Shown one piece after another: positions 26,698 to 34,347 of a DNA stretch of 64,000 bases. A program made the position numbers and the translations under genes. The notes under the pieces are model-generated. The model was not told the origin of the DNA. It ran no database searches and saw nothing but the letters and a program-made list of their open reading frames with translations. Numbering within the stretch: position 1 is the first letter of the stretch; each line of letters starts with the position of its first letter. Origin of the DNA: Ruminococcus sp. (GTDB taxonomy: Bacteria; Bacillota; Clostridia; Oscillospirales; Ruminococcaceae); assembly GCA_017519415.1 (NCBI GenBank), contig JAFWSI010000024.1, positions 1 through 64,000 on the forward strand, given 5' to 3'.

Positions 26698-27555
26698 ATG
26701 GCTACTTTTTACAATCAGGCTACCCTTTCCTACAACGGAACGGTCACAAGCTCGAATATAACCGCAGGCGAGATCATAGACGTGCTCTCGGTCTCAAAGA
26801 ACGCTGTATCGGACACCTATTCCGCCGGCAGCGGGAACGTCTATATCATCAGCCTCGTGAATACAGGCTCATCATGCTTCAGGGACCTTACGGTGACCGA
26901 CGACCTCGGCGGATACTCTTTCGGTGAAAGCGGCACGGCTGTGCCCCTGACCTACAATGAGGGCTCACTGACCTATTATGTAAACGGCGTTCAGCAGGCC
27001 GATCCTGCTGTGACCTCGGTATCCCCTCTCACCGTTACAGGTATCAGCGTGCCCGCCGGCGGCAATGCCATGCTGATATATTCGGCTGAAGCAAACAGCT
27101 TTGCTCCTCTCGGCACTGACGCGGAAATAGTGAATACCGTCACTGTCAGCGGCAGCGGCATCAGCGATATGACCGCCTCCGAGACCATAGCCTACAGCGG
27201 CGATGCGGACCTTGCCATCAGCAAGTCCCTCAGTCCCGCTGCCGTAGAGGAGAACGGAGAGGTGACCTATACCTTTATCATACAGAACTACGGCGCAGTT
27301 CCCGTTGAGGCGGACGGCAACGTTGTTTTCACAGATACCTTTGCTCCTGCTCTCACCGGGCTTACAGCCGAGCTTAACGGCGAGCCGTGGACTTCGGGTA
27401 CAAACTACGCATACGACCCCGATACGGGCGTATTCACAAGTCTCGACGGCCAGATAACTGTGCCCGCAGCTCAGTTCGCTCAGGATACCGATTCGGGTAT
27501 GTGGAGCTCACAGGCAGGAGTAAGCACCCTCGTCATCAGGGGAAGGCTGGCATAA
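26698..27555 (+). CDS. DUF11-type repeat protein without signal peptide (285 aa)
   Basis: Begins MATFYNQATLSYNG, the usual opening of Firmicute DUF11-domain proteins. Two beta-sandwich repeats are visible (about 30-160 and 170-285); the second has the DUF11 pattern LAISKSLSPAAVEENGEVTYTFIIQNYG. Such domains normally stack in surface proteins, yet no signal peptide, LPXTG motif or dockerin is present. It could be exported by a non-classical route or form an intracellular or spore-type structure. RBS GGAGG is 7 bp before the ATG. Confidence 0.75.
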   Translation: MATFYNQATLSYNGTVTSSNITAGEIIDVLSVSKNAVSDTYSAGSGNVYIISLVNTGSSCFRDLTVTDDLGGYSFGESGTAVPLTYNEGSLTYYVNGVQQADPAVTSVSPLTVTGISVPAGGNAMLIYSAEANSFAPLGTDAEIVNTVTVSGSGISDMTASETIAYSGDADLAISKSLSPAAVEENGEVTYTFIIQNYGAVPVEADGNVVFTDTFAPALTGLTAELNGEPWTSGTNYAYDPDTGVFTSLDGQITVPAAQFAQDTDSGMWSSQAGVSTLVIRGRLA

Positions 27556-27601
27556 AGGCTGTCAGCCCTCAGCCATCAGTAAGAGGACAGTATCCAACCG
27601 C

Positions 27602-27634
27602 AAAAACGGGGACACCTTGTGTCCCCGTTTTTTT
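27602..27634. terminator. Bidirectional terminator
   Basis: AAACGGGGACAC/GTGTCCCCGTTT stem with a 3-nt loop, A run before and T run after. Separates the convergent DUF11 and deacetylase genes. Confidence 0.9.
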
Positions 27635-28367
27635 ATACTGTGAATTCCTTTGCGCGAAAGCTGTCGATGAGCTCGCCCAGTATCGCCGCATTCGTCTCCG
27701 ATACAGAGTGCAGAAGAAGTATCTCTCCGCCGTGCGCTGCTCCGGTGAGCTTCCTGAGCCCCTCCCCGGGCGACGGCTGGTCGTCTGTCTTCCAGTCCAC
27801 ATAGGCGCTGCTCCAGAATACGGTCTTGTATCCGCATTCCTTTGCTATCTCCAGCGCGTGTTCGGAATACTCCCCGCAGGGACAGCGAAAATACTGCATC
27901 TCGTAGCCGAATTCATTCATTACATAATCATGCAGGTCCATTATCTCTTTCCTTGCGTCCTCATCACAGAGCGTCGGAAGACTCGCATGGGTCATGCCGT
28001 GATTTCCGAGGATATGCCCCTCGTCTATCATACGCCTTACAAGGGCGTGCTCCGTTTTTGCGTAGGGACCTGTCAGAAAAAACATTGCCTGCACGTTCTT
28101 CTCCTTCAGCGTGTCCAGTATCTTCTCCGTATATCCGTTTTCATAGCCCTGATCAAAGGTGATGATTATTCTTTTTTCATCCTCCGACAGGGCGAAGGCA
28201 TCAAGGTCGCCGTATCGGCTGTTGAACTGCACTGCGCCTGTCGGACGGTTCTTTTCGTCCGTTTCCGTTCCCTGTCCGTAGCCCTGCTTTGTGATGTCTG
28301 CGGCAGCTGCCGCAGTACAGGGCATAACGGCTGCGGTAAGGAGCGCAGCATAGGTTTTTATTTTCAT
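27633..28367 (-). CDS. pdaA: PdaA-like polysaccharide deacetylase (244 aa)
   Basis: Secreted NodB-type deacetylase. The catalytic motif IITFDQGYENGYT (about residues 67-79) is the PdaA variant; metal ligands lie in GNHGMTH (about 121-127), and RCPCGEYSE (about 160-168) is motif 3. PdaA removes the acetyl group of N-acetylmuramic acid on the way to muramic-delta-lactam in the spore cortex. The start at 28367 (9 bp from GAGG) is preferred to 28373 (3 bp). A signal peptide covers about 1-23. A CwlD-like amidase, its usual functional partner, occurs at 61689. Alternative: vegetative peptidoglycan deacetylase. Confidence 0.85.
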   Translation of the reverse strand: MKIKTYAALLTAAVMPCTAAAAADITKQGYGQGTETDEKNRPTGAVQFNSRYGDLDAFALSEDEKRIIITFDQGYENGYTEKILDTLKEKNVQAMFFLTGPYAKTEHALVRRMIDEGHILGNHGMTHASLPTLCDEDARKEIMDLHDYVMNEFGYEMQYFRCPCGEYSEHALEIAKECGYKTVFWSSAYVDWKTDDQPSPGEGLRKLTGAAHGGEILLLHSVSETNAAILGELIDSFRAKEFTV

Positions 28368-28487
28368 AAGCATTTACCTCTGATTGTTCATGCGGATCGC
28401 TCCGCAGAAATATTATCTGCTCTTATCTGCCGGTGAAACATGGTATTTTTTGTTTTTTTTCGACATAAGCTTTAACGGGGTGATAAT

Positions 28488-28763
28488 ATGGAAGATAAAG
28501 AAACTGCTGCTGAGCCCGCAGACGACAGCACCGACGCTCTCATGGAAGAATATGACAGAAAACGCAGGAACAGAGCCGATGACGTTATAGCTGCCCAGGC
28601 CGTGATATGCATACTTCTCGGAGCGGCGCTGTTCTGCGCGGAGCTTTTCCGCCCCGACATCGCAGGGGAGCTGCTCGGAAGGCTCCGCGGACTTTCCGCC
28701 GACAGCAGCTTCGTTGTGCCGAACCCCATAGATATTATCATAGGTTATATTGATAAGCTTTAG
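28488..28763 (+). CDS. Small single-pass membrane protein upstream of the M50 protease (91 aa)
   Basis: Charged N-terminus (about 1-30), one membrane span (about 34-54) and a short extracytoplasmic tail. Not recognised by sequence. It overlaps the M50 protease gene by 14 bp. The position is that of SpoIVFA, which precedes and regulates SpoIVFB in Bacillus, but this protein lacks the LytM domain and is much shorter, so any analogy is inference. RBS GGGGTGATAAT-ATG. Confidence 0.6.
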   Translation: MEDKETAAEPADDSTDALMEEYDRKRRNRADDVIAAQAVICILLGAALFCAELFRPDIAGELLGRLRGLSADSSFVVPNPIDIIIGYIDKL

Positions 28764-29325
28764 AATTGGCGGCACGGCGGTCAGGATAAGCTTCTCCTTT
28801 CTTGCGTTCAATGCCCTGCTGTTCCTCATGAGGAGCGGCGGTGAGATATTCGCTTTCTATACTGCCTGCGCCGTACACGAGGCGGGACATATCGCAGTCC
28901 TCGCACTTACCGGAGGCAGGGTCGCCGCTGTGGAGCTCAGCGCGGCGGGTATTGTCATGGAAACGGAAAAAAGCAGCCTTTCATCTCTGCGGAAAGGTCT
29001 TGCGGTGCTGGCGGCGGGGCCTGCTGCCGGTCTTCTCATGTTCGCGGCGCTGAGAGCGGCGGGCTGCGGAGGGAGCTTTCCGATACTGAACCTCATGGCA
29101 GCCGCATATAATATGCTGCCCTACCGCTGCCTCGACGGCGGAGCGATGATAGCTCTGCTCACTCTCGGCTCCGTACATGAAAGAGCGTTAGGGCTGCTGC
29201 TCACGGCACTGAAGCTGCTCATCACCGCCGCCGCGGGAGCGGCTGTGTATCTTCTCGGAAGGGAGGCTCTACCCCTGCTTTTCAGCGCTTCTGTCCTCCT
29301 TATATGCGACAGCGTTAAATCATAG
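28750..29325 (+). CDS. SpoIVFB-like M50 intramembrane metalloprotease (191 aa)
   Basis: Site-2 protease family: cleaves substrates within the membrane. The zinc motif HEAGH is at about residues 43-47 and the second metal-binding site NMLPYRCLDGG at about 121-131; several hydrophobic segments surround them. Shorter than B. subtilis SpoIVFB (288 aa) and without the C-terminal CBS domain. Starts at a TTG codon (28750), overlapping the upstream gene by 14 bp, so translation is coupled. Substrate may be a sigma-factor precursor or an anti-sigma factor. Confidence 0.85.
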   Translation: MISFRIGGTAVRISFSFLAFNALLFLMRSGGEIFAFYTACAVHEAGHIAVLALTGGRVAAVELSAAGIVMETEKSSLSSLRKGLAVLAAGPAAGLLMFAALRAAGCGGSFPILNLMAAAYNMLPYRCLDGGAMIALLTLGSVHERALGLLLTALKLLITAAAGAAVYLLGREALPLLFSASVLLICDSVKS

Positions 29326-29350
29326 TTCAGAACGACCGGATAAAAACACT

Positions 29351-29385
29351 CAGCCCCGGAGCAGTACCGTGCCGCTCCGGGGCTG
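29351..29385 (-). terminator. Terminator of the adh operon
   Basis: CAGCCCCGGAGC/GCTCCGGGGCTG, 12-bp stem; the minus-strand side continues AGTGTTTTTATC. It may also slow plus-strand readthrough from the M50 gene. Confidence 0.75.
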
Positions 29386-29414
29386 ATAATTATCTGTGTT
29401 CACGGCCTTTTCTT

Positions 29415-29765
29415 TCAGCCGTCGATACTCAGGTACATGAAGCCGTCAAGCTCCCTGTCGTCGTATTCAAAGCTTATGATATGAACGTCGTCAAAGCTGT
29501 GCTCCGTATAGGTAACCGTTTGGGAGCCTATATCTATCCTCGGCACTCCGAGGCCGTCCATTATCTCATCGGGAGTAAGCTCGCCGAAGCAGTCGCATAT
29601 CCCCTCTTTTATAAGGAAATCCGCTATATCCTCCAGTCTCTGCGGGTAGAGCTCCGCTATCCTTGCCGCAAGCTCCTCGAAGCCCTCGGATACCTCGTCG
29701 CAGGTCACGATTATGCCGTCAAAATCGTCTATAAACAGCTCCTCGTCCTCATCGTATACGAACAT
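29415..29765 (-). CDS. Acidic hypothetical protein (116 aa)
   Basis: Not recognised. Strongly acidic, with YDEDEELFIDDFDG at the N-terminus; no signal peptide or membrane span. The ATG at 29765 is 9 bp from AGGAGG; the GTG at 29771 is too close to that site. It follows the alcohol dehydrogenase gene by 16 bp and shares its terminator, so the two are co-transcribed. A regulatory or substrate-sensing role is possible but unsupported. Confidence 0.6.
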   Translation of the reverse strand: MFVYDEDEELFIDDFDGIIVTCDEVSEGFEELAARIAELYPQRLEDIADFLIKEGICDCFGELTPDEIMDGLGVPRIDIGSQTVTYTEHSFDDVHIISFEYDDRELDGFMYLSIDG

Positions 29766-29781
29766 AGGCACTGTCCTCCTC

Positions 29782-30963
29782 TCACAGCGCGGCGTTTGCC
29801 GCTATCCTGTATATAGTAGCTACGTCCTGAGCAGACAGGTGTACGAAGCCGCCCGTTCTGCCGTCACCTATGCCGAATTTCTCCACCAGCTTCGGTATAT
29901 CCTCTTCCTTTGCCCCGAGCTCCTCAAAGTTTATGGGCATTCCTATGCTGTGCAGGAATCGGCGGAAGCAGGCGATACCCTCGAGAGCTGTCTCGTCGGG
30001 GTATTCAAAGTTCATCTGACAGCCCCATACGCGGACTGCCATCTGTGCGAACCTCATTACGTCGTGCTTGTATACGAACTCCATCCATGCAGGCATTATC
30101 ACCGCAAGTCCCGCGCCGTGAGCGCAGTCGTATAGCGCCGACAGCTCATGCTCTATACCGTGGCTGTTCCAGTCCTGGCTCCTGCCGACTCCGACTATGT
30201 CGTTGTGTGCAACGGTACCCGCCCACATGATGTTCGCTCTTGCCTCGTAGTTGTCGGGCCGGGCGATAACGCGGGGAGTCTCCTTTATCATGGTGAGCAG
30301 CACCGCTTCGCAGAGGCGGTCCGTTATCTCCACCTCGCGGGTGTTGGTGAAGTATCTCTCGAAAACATGAGCCATTATATCCGTTGCTCCGCAGGCTGTC
30401 TGATACGCCGGCAGAGTGCAGGTGAGCTCGGGATCCAGTATGGAAAAGCGGGGACGGAGCAGATCAGAGCCCACGTCGCGCTTGAGGCTTCCCTCCTCCT
30501 TGGTGACTACCGAGGCGCCGGAGCCCTCGCTGCCCGCAGCAGCGATAGTGAGTACGGTGCCGATGGGAAGAGCCTTTTCCACAGGCTTCCCTGTGCCGTA
30601 GAAGTCCCAGAAGTCGCCGTCATAAGGCACTCCCAGAGCTATTGCCTTGGACGAATCTATACATGAGCCGCCGCCCACGGAGAGTATGAAATCCACGCCC
30701 TCGCTGCGGCAGAGCTCTATACCCTTGTAGATCAGTGTGTCGCGGGGATTGGGCTGAACGCCGCCAAGCTCGGTAAAGGCTATGCCGCTTTCCTCCAGCG
30801 ATTTCTTTACGCAGTCAATGAGTCCCGATCTTACTGCCGAGCCCGAACCGTAGTGGATAAGCACCTTGGTGCCTCCGTACTTCTTTACCATCTCCCCTGC
30901 CTTTGCTTCCGTGCCGCGTCCGAAAATGAATTCCGTCGGACTGTAGAACTGAAAATTATCCAT
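29782..30963 (-). CDS. Iron-containing alcohol dehydrogenase, YqhD/butanol dehydrogenase type (393 aa)
   Basis: NAD(P)H-dependent reduction of aldehydes to alcohols in fermentation. The nucleotide-binding motif SVGGGSCIDSSKAIA is at about residues 95-109, and the metal-binding His residues are in the segment HGIEHELSALYDCAHG (about 266-281), with an earlier Asp/His pair in GATDIMAHVFERY (about 192-204). Length is normal for the family. ATG at 30963 has AAAGGAGG upstream. 14 bp downstream of the deformylase gene. Substrate cannot be decided from sequence. Confidence 0.92.
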   Translation of the reverse strand: MDNFQFYSPTEFIFGRGTEAKAGEMVKKYGGTKVLIHYGSGSAVRSGLIDCVKKSLEESGIAFTELGGVQPNPRDTLIYKGIELCRSEGVDFILSVGGGSCIDSSKAIALGVPYDGDFWDFYGTGKPVEKALPIGTVLTIAAAGSEGSGASVVTKEEGSLKRDVGSDLLRPRFSILDPELTCTLPAYQTACGATDIMAHVFERYFTNTREVEITDRLCEAVLLTMIKETPRVIARPDNYEARANIMWAGTVAHNDIVGVGRSQDWNSHGIEHELSALYDCAHGAGLAVIMPAWMEFVYKHDVMRFAQMAVRVWGCQMNFEYPDETALEGIACFRRFLHSIGMPINFEELGAKEEDIPKLVEKFGIGDGRTGGFVHLSAQDVATIYRIAANAAL

Positions 30964-30977
30964 TGTTTATTCCTCCT

Positions 30978-31391
30978 TTATATTATTTTTCCGTCAAAAT
31001 GGTCCATTTCATGCTGTATTATCTCTGCCTCGAAATCCCTGAAGATCCCGCGGCGGCGCTTGAACTTCCTGTCAAGATATTCCACTGTTATTATACGGTG
31101 ACGGGTGACGCTGCGGACTCCGCTGAGTGAAAGGCAGCCCTCCTCGGTATCGTAGGTCTCCTTTGATCTGTCGATTATCACGGGATTTATCATGGCAATA
31201 TACTCGTCTCCTATCAGCGCAACAAGCACCGTCTTATGAACGCCTATCATATTGGCCGCCATACCCACGCAGCGCTCCTCGTTGGCTCTGACCGTATCCA
31301 GCAGATCACGCACGACCTGAATATCCGCCCTTGCTGCGGGGAGCGACTTTACGCCGAGCACCGCCTCGTCCCTTACTATCTCCCTGACCAT
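30978..31391 (-). CDS. def: Peptide deformylase-type protein with variant motif 1 (137 aa)
   Basis: Should remove the N-formyl group from nascent proteins. Motif 2 EEGCLSL (about 83-89) with the metal-binding Cys and motif 3 QHEMDHFDG (about 126-134) with the HExxH ligands are intact. Motif 1, usually G-L-A-A-P-Q-I-G, reads GMAANMIG (about 43-50), so the catalytic Gln is replaced by Met. It is short (family 150-190 aa). Either an active divergent subclass or a paralog with another N-terminal substrate. Cotranscribed with the alcohol dehydrogenase. Confidence 0.85.
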   Translation of the reverse strand: MVREIVRDEAVLGVKSLPAARADIQVVRDLLDTVRANEERCVGMAANMIGVHKTVLVALIGDEYIAMINPVIIDRSKETYDTEEGCLSLSGVRSVTRHRIITVEYLDRKFKRRRGIFRDFEAEIIQHEMDHFDGKII

Positions 31392-31416
31392 ATGGCTGTC
31401 CTTTCCGTTTTTGTTT

Positions 31417-31446
31417 ATAATACCATATCCGTACCTGTTCTGTCAA
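31417..31446 (-). promoter_or_regulatory. Promoter of the def-adh unit
   Basis: Minus strand: TTGACA (31441-31446), 18-bp spacer, TATTAT (31417-31422). It lies directly downstream of the terminator at 31452-31475. Confidence 0.7.
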
Positions 31447-31447
31447 G

Positions 31448-31475
31448 ACAAAAAGCGGGACTGAGGTCCCGCTTT
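31448..31475 (-). terminator. Terminator of the amidohydrolase gene
   Basis: AAAGCGGGAC/GTCCCGCTTT with TGAG loop; the minus strand continues with T residues. Confidence 0.85.
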
Positions 31476-31509
31476 GCAAGTCATATTTTTCACTTGTCCG
31501 GATAAGACT

Positions 31510-32319
31510 TCAGATGCCGAGAAACTCCTTGAAATTATCCGCAAGTATCTTCTGATTCTCCTCCTCGGTGAATCCCAGCTTGAGGAAGCGCATGAGCTCG
31601 TCCTCGTGGCTCCACATTGGGAAATCCGAGCCGAAGAAGCAGTTCTCTATGCCGTACCCGCGCACCAGTCCCGCGGCTCTTTCCGGAGTGAGGAAGGCAA
31701 GGGAGCTGCTGACGTCAAATCTTACGTTGTCCAGTCCCGTAAGCCATTTTTCCGCCTCGTCCCACTGCTGATAGCCGCCGAGATGGGCGGCAAGTATCTT
31801 CAGCTTCGGGAAATTCCTATGTATATTTGCTATGCGGCGGGGCGCAGAAAAATCATACCTTGCGTCGCCGCAGTGTATGAGCAGCGGCAGCTCTCCCTCC
31901 ATGAGCTCGTATATGCGGAAGGCCTCGGGAGAGTCCGCATTGAATTTCTGGAAATCCGGGTGGAGCTTGACGCCGTGGAGCCCCAGCTCCTTTATCTGCT
32001 TTATGTCAGCCTCAAGATCCTCGGAATCGGCATGAGTTGTGCCGAAGCCGTAGAAACAGCTGTGAGCCGCGCACTCCCTGCTGATAAACAGGTTTATATT
32101 GTGCGTCTGCTTCGGGCTCGTGGCCGTGGAGCATACAAGATATTTCCTTACGCCTATCCTGCTCCCGGCTTCGATAAGCTTTTCGCTGAAGCCGCAGTTG
32201 TTCATGGGTATATCATAGAAATGTCCTATATTCACTGTCGCATTCTCTGCGATCTTATCGGGAAAAATATGTGAATGAGCATCTATGATCTCATATTTTC
32301 CGTATACATCAGGATTCAT
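31510..32319 (-). CDS. Amidohydrolase-2 family metal-dependent hydrolase (269 aa)
   Basis: TIM-barrel hydrolase or decarboxylase of unknown substrate. Metal ligands are visible in IDAHSHIFPD (about 12-21, HxH motif), LHPDFQKF (about 119), LLIHCGD (about 144), AAHLGG (about 173) and FFGSDFPMW (about 219, the late Asp). No signal peptide. The ATG at 32319 follows GAGGAG; the in-frame start at 32379 lies over the promoter. Single-gene unit with a clear promoter and terminator. Confidence 0.85.
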   Translation of the reverse strand: MNPDVYGKYEIIDAHSHIFPDKIAENATVNIGHFYDIPMNNCGFSEKLIEAGSRIGVRKYLVCSTATSPKQTHNINLFISRECAAHSCFYGFGTTHADSEDLEADIKQIKELGLHGVKLHPDFQKFNADSPEAFRIYELMEGELPLLIHCGDARYDFSAPRRIANIHRNFPKLKILAAHLGGYQQWDEAEKWLTGLDNVRFDVSSSLAFLTPERAAGLVRGYGIENCFFGSDFPMWSHEDELMRFLKLGFTEEENQKILADNFKEFLGI

Positions 32320-32350
32320 TCTTCCATCTCCTCTATATAAATACATGGAT

Positions 32351-32379
32351 ATTATACTACTTTGTTTCGTTTTTGTCAA
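32351..32379 (-). promoter_or_regulatory. Promoter of the amidohydrolase gene
   Basis: Minus strand: consensus TTGACA (32374-32379), 17-bp spacer, consensus TATAAT (32351-32356). Confidence 0.88.
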
Positions 32380-32500
32380 ACTCCGGCGTCAATGATCGGC
32401 GCAGAAATGTTTTTTTCGCCAAAAACACTGCCGCAAATGTGCAATATCCATAAAATATGCGGTGAAATTCGGTCAAATCGGGAAAAATATCCGTTTTCCC

Positions 32501-32529
32501 TTGCATTGCCGCCCGTTTTGGGTTATAAT
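32501..32529 (+). promoter_or_regulatory. Promoter of ireB
   Basis: TTGCAT (32501-32506), 17-bp spacer, TATAAT (32524-32529). The same -35/-10 pair drives the putative ncRNA at 2345. Confidence 0.8.
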
Positions 32530-32602
32530 ATTATTTACAGGCTTCTTGTTTTATCCCAAAAGTTTAACCTGAAGTATTCCACAACAGCGGGAGGCTGATA
32601 TT

Positions 32603-32848
32603 ATGTTTGATAAAACCATGACCTTTTCTGTCAACGAGGACAGAGAAGCAGAGCTCAAGAAAAATCTTACCATCATCTATGACGCTCTCACTCAGAAGGG
32701 CTACAACCCTGTGAATCAGATAGTAGGCTACATCCTCTCGGAGGATCCTACATACATCACGACCTACAACAATGCAAGGAGCCTTATCCGTCACATCGAC
32801 CGTGACGAGCTTCTGCAGGTCCTTGTAAGATCATATCTGGACGCATAA
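32603..32848 (+). CDS. ireB: IreB-family regulatory phosphoprotein (81 aa)
   Basis: Small cytoplasmic protein phosphorylated by the Ser/Thr kinase IreK/PrkC in Enterococcus and linked to cephalosporin tolerance. Family segments [20 protein letters not shown] (about 19-38), [12 protein letters not shown] (about 42-53) and [15 protein letters not shown] (about 57-71) are clear, and the length matches the former UPF0297 family. In most Firmicutes it lies next to ruvX and a DUF1292 gene; here it stands alone between its own promoter and terminator. RBS GGGAGG. Confidence 0.93.
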   Translation: MFDKTMTFSVNEDREAELKKNLTIIYDALTQKGYNPVNQIVGYILSEDPTYITTYNNARSLIRHIDRDELLQVLVRSYLDA

Positions 32849-32852
32849 ACGG

Positions 32853-32881
32853 AAAGGACGGTCACCGACCGTCCTTTTTTG
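32853..32881 (+). terminator. Terminator of ireB
   Basis: AAAGGACGGTC/GACCGTCCTTT, 11-bp stem with 3-nt loop and T tail, 4 bp after the stop codon. Confidence 0.9.
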
Positions 32882-32887
32882 TATCTG

Positions 32888-33838
32888 TCAGTAGGGCCTG
32901 AAGCAGATGTTGAGATCCACGTCGCCCTCTATGCCCGGTATCCTGCCCGTGTTGGAATACTGCCATATCCTGAACTCGTAGTAATACGAGGGACTATCGC
33001 TGTACTCCGCAAGCCAGAAATCGTAGTCCTTGACTCTCGGGAGATCAAGCTTGTGCATGGCCGTTCCCGTATTCTGATATATCATGGGCGTATATCCCGA
33101 GTCCTTTACTCTCTCGCAGAACGAAACGCAGCAGTCCGCCAGCGCCTCAACGCTCACATCGTCCGTGCGGGCGTTGTCATGATGTATGAGCTCCCAGTCA
33201 TATACAACGGGATAGGTTATATCGTAGGGTGCCAGTGCGTCGATAACTGCGTCAGCCTCCTCAACTGCCTCATCGGCAGTCGTAGCCTGTGAGTAGAAAT
33301 AGGCTCCCACTTTAAGACCAGCCGCCAGTGCGCCTTCGATGTTGCGCTGGAAAGCGTTGTCATATGTAACTATGCCGTCACCGTAGGTACGGTAGCCGAT
33401 ACGGATAAAGGCAAAATCTATGCCCGCCTGCTTTACCTGAGTCCAGTCTATATCTCCCTGGAACTCGGAAACGTCAACTCCCGTGGTCGATACTGCCTCG
33501 CCGTTTTCCATATAGTATGCGTAGCCGTTGCGCACGGTGAGCTTGCTCAGATCAAGGGTGCTTACGGGCACGTCCCCGTATACGGGCACGAATATCTCGC
33601 CGTAGGTGCTGTCGTGCATGAGTATCTTTCTGCCGTCCATCTGGTAGAAGGACTCCTCCTTTTCTATCACCGCTCTCCTGCGCACCTGTGGTTCACTGGA
33701 ACCGGCATTTGCGGGTACTGCGTCCCTGCGTCCGCGTATAAACGCCACAAAGACAAGGGCTATGATAAGAAATAGTATTATTACCGCTTCCAGCACGGCT
33801 ATGCTCCTGAAGCGTATACGTCGTCTGTTGTCTGCCAT
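32888..33838 (-). CDS. Membrane-anchored GH25 lysozyme (316 aa)
   Basis: Muramidase expected to cut peptidoglycan between MurNAc and GlcNAc. N-terminal anchor (about 13-35) without a clear cleavage site, a stalk region (about 40-115), then a GH25 domain (about 118-316). The motif TGVDVSEFQGDIDW (about 118-131) carries the first catalytic Asp and YDWE (about 217-220) the catalytic acid pair; AEYSDS and RIWQYS near the C-terminus are typical. Probably a housekeeping wall-remodelling enzyme. ATG at 33838 has GGAGG upstream. Confidence 0.92.
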   Translation of the reverse strand: MADNRRRIRFRSIAVLEAVIILFLIIALVFVAFIRGRRDAVPANAGSSEPQVRRRAVIEKEESFYQMDGRKILMHDSTYGEIFVPVYGDVPVSTLDLSKLTVRNGYAYYMENGEAVSTTGVDVSEFQGDIDWTQVKQAGIDFAFIRIGYRTYGDGIVTYDNAFQRNIEGALAAGLKVGAYFYSQATTADEAVEEADAVIDALAPYDITYPVVYDWELIHHDNARTDDVSVEALADCCVSFCERVKDSGYTPMIYQNTGTAMHKLDLPRVKDYDFWLAEYSDSPSYYYEFRIWQYSNTGRIPGIEGDVDLNICFRPY

Positions 33839-33978
33839 TGTTTCCTCCGTTATTCATTATTTCTTTTTGCATTCTAATAATAACATATTTCCCGACCTTT
33901 GTAAACCTCTATTCGCCTGAAAATAATAACACTTTTGTCACAATTGGGCATTTTCACCCAAATTTCAGAAAAACTCCA

Positions 33979-34007
33979 TTGACAAGACAGGCTCATTAGT
34001 ATAAAAT
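33979..34007 (+). promoter_or_regulatory. Promoter of the TSCPD gene
   Basis: TTGACA (33979-33984), 17-bp spacer, TAAAAT (34002-34007). Confidence 0.8.
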
Positions 34008-34045
34008 GGTATCATAAAAACAAATACTTTTTCAAGGAGGATAAT

Positions 34046-34306
34046 ATGGACTATAAATACAAGACTCAGATGGTCTGTTCACAGGAGATAAGCTTCCATA
34101 TCGAAGGAAATGTGATAACAAACATTGCTTTCAGAGGCGGCTGCAACGGCAACCTCAAGGCTCTTTCAAAGGTGCTTGACGGCTGGACCGTGGAGCAGAT
34201 CGAGGAAAAGCTCAAGGGCAACACCTGCGGAGTAAGACCCACTTCATGTGCGGATCAGCTCTGTATCGCCGTTCGCAAGGCCTATGAGGAACAGAAGAAC
34301 GCATGA
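34046..34306 (+). CDS. TSCPD-domain protein, TIGR03905 type (86 aa)
   Basis: Stand-alone TSCPD domain of the kind found at the C-terminus of some class II ribonucleotide reductases. The name-giving motif is present as PTSCADQL (about 66-73), with further Cys residues at MVCSQE, GGCNGN and NTCGV that could bind a metal. No enzymatic function is established for the free-standing form. RBS AAGGAGG 7 bp from ATG; own promoter and terminator. Confidence 0.9.
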   Translation: MDYKYKTQMVCSQEISFHIEGNVITNIAFRGGCNGNLKALSKVLDGWTVEQIEEKLKGNTCGVRPTSCADQLCIAVRKAYEEQKNA

Positions 34307-34312
34307 TAATGC

Positions 34313-34342
34313 AAAAGGCGCACTGCTGTGCGCCTTTTTTAT
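34313..34342. terminator. Bidirectional terminator
   Basis: AAAAGGCGCAC/GTGCGCCTTTT with a TGCT loop and T run; between the TSCPD gene and the convergent dockerin gene. Confidence 0.9.
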
Positions 34343-34347
34343 ATTTC

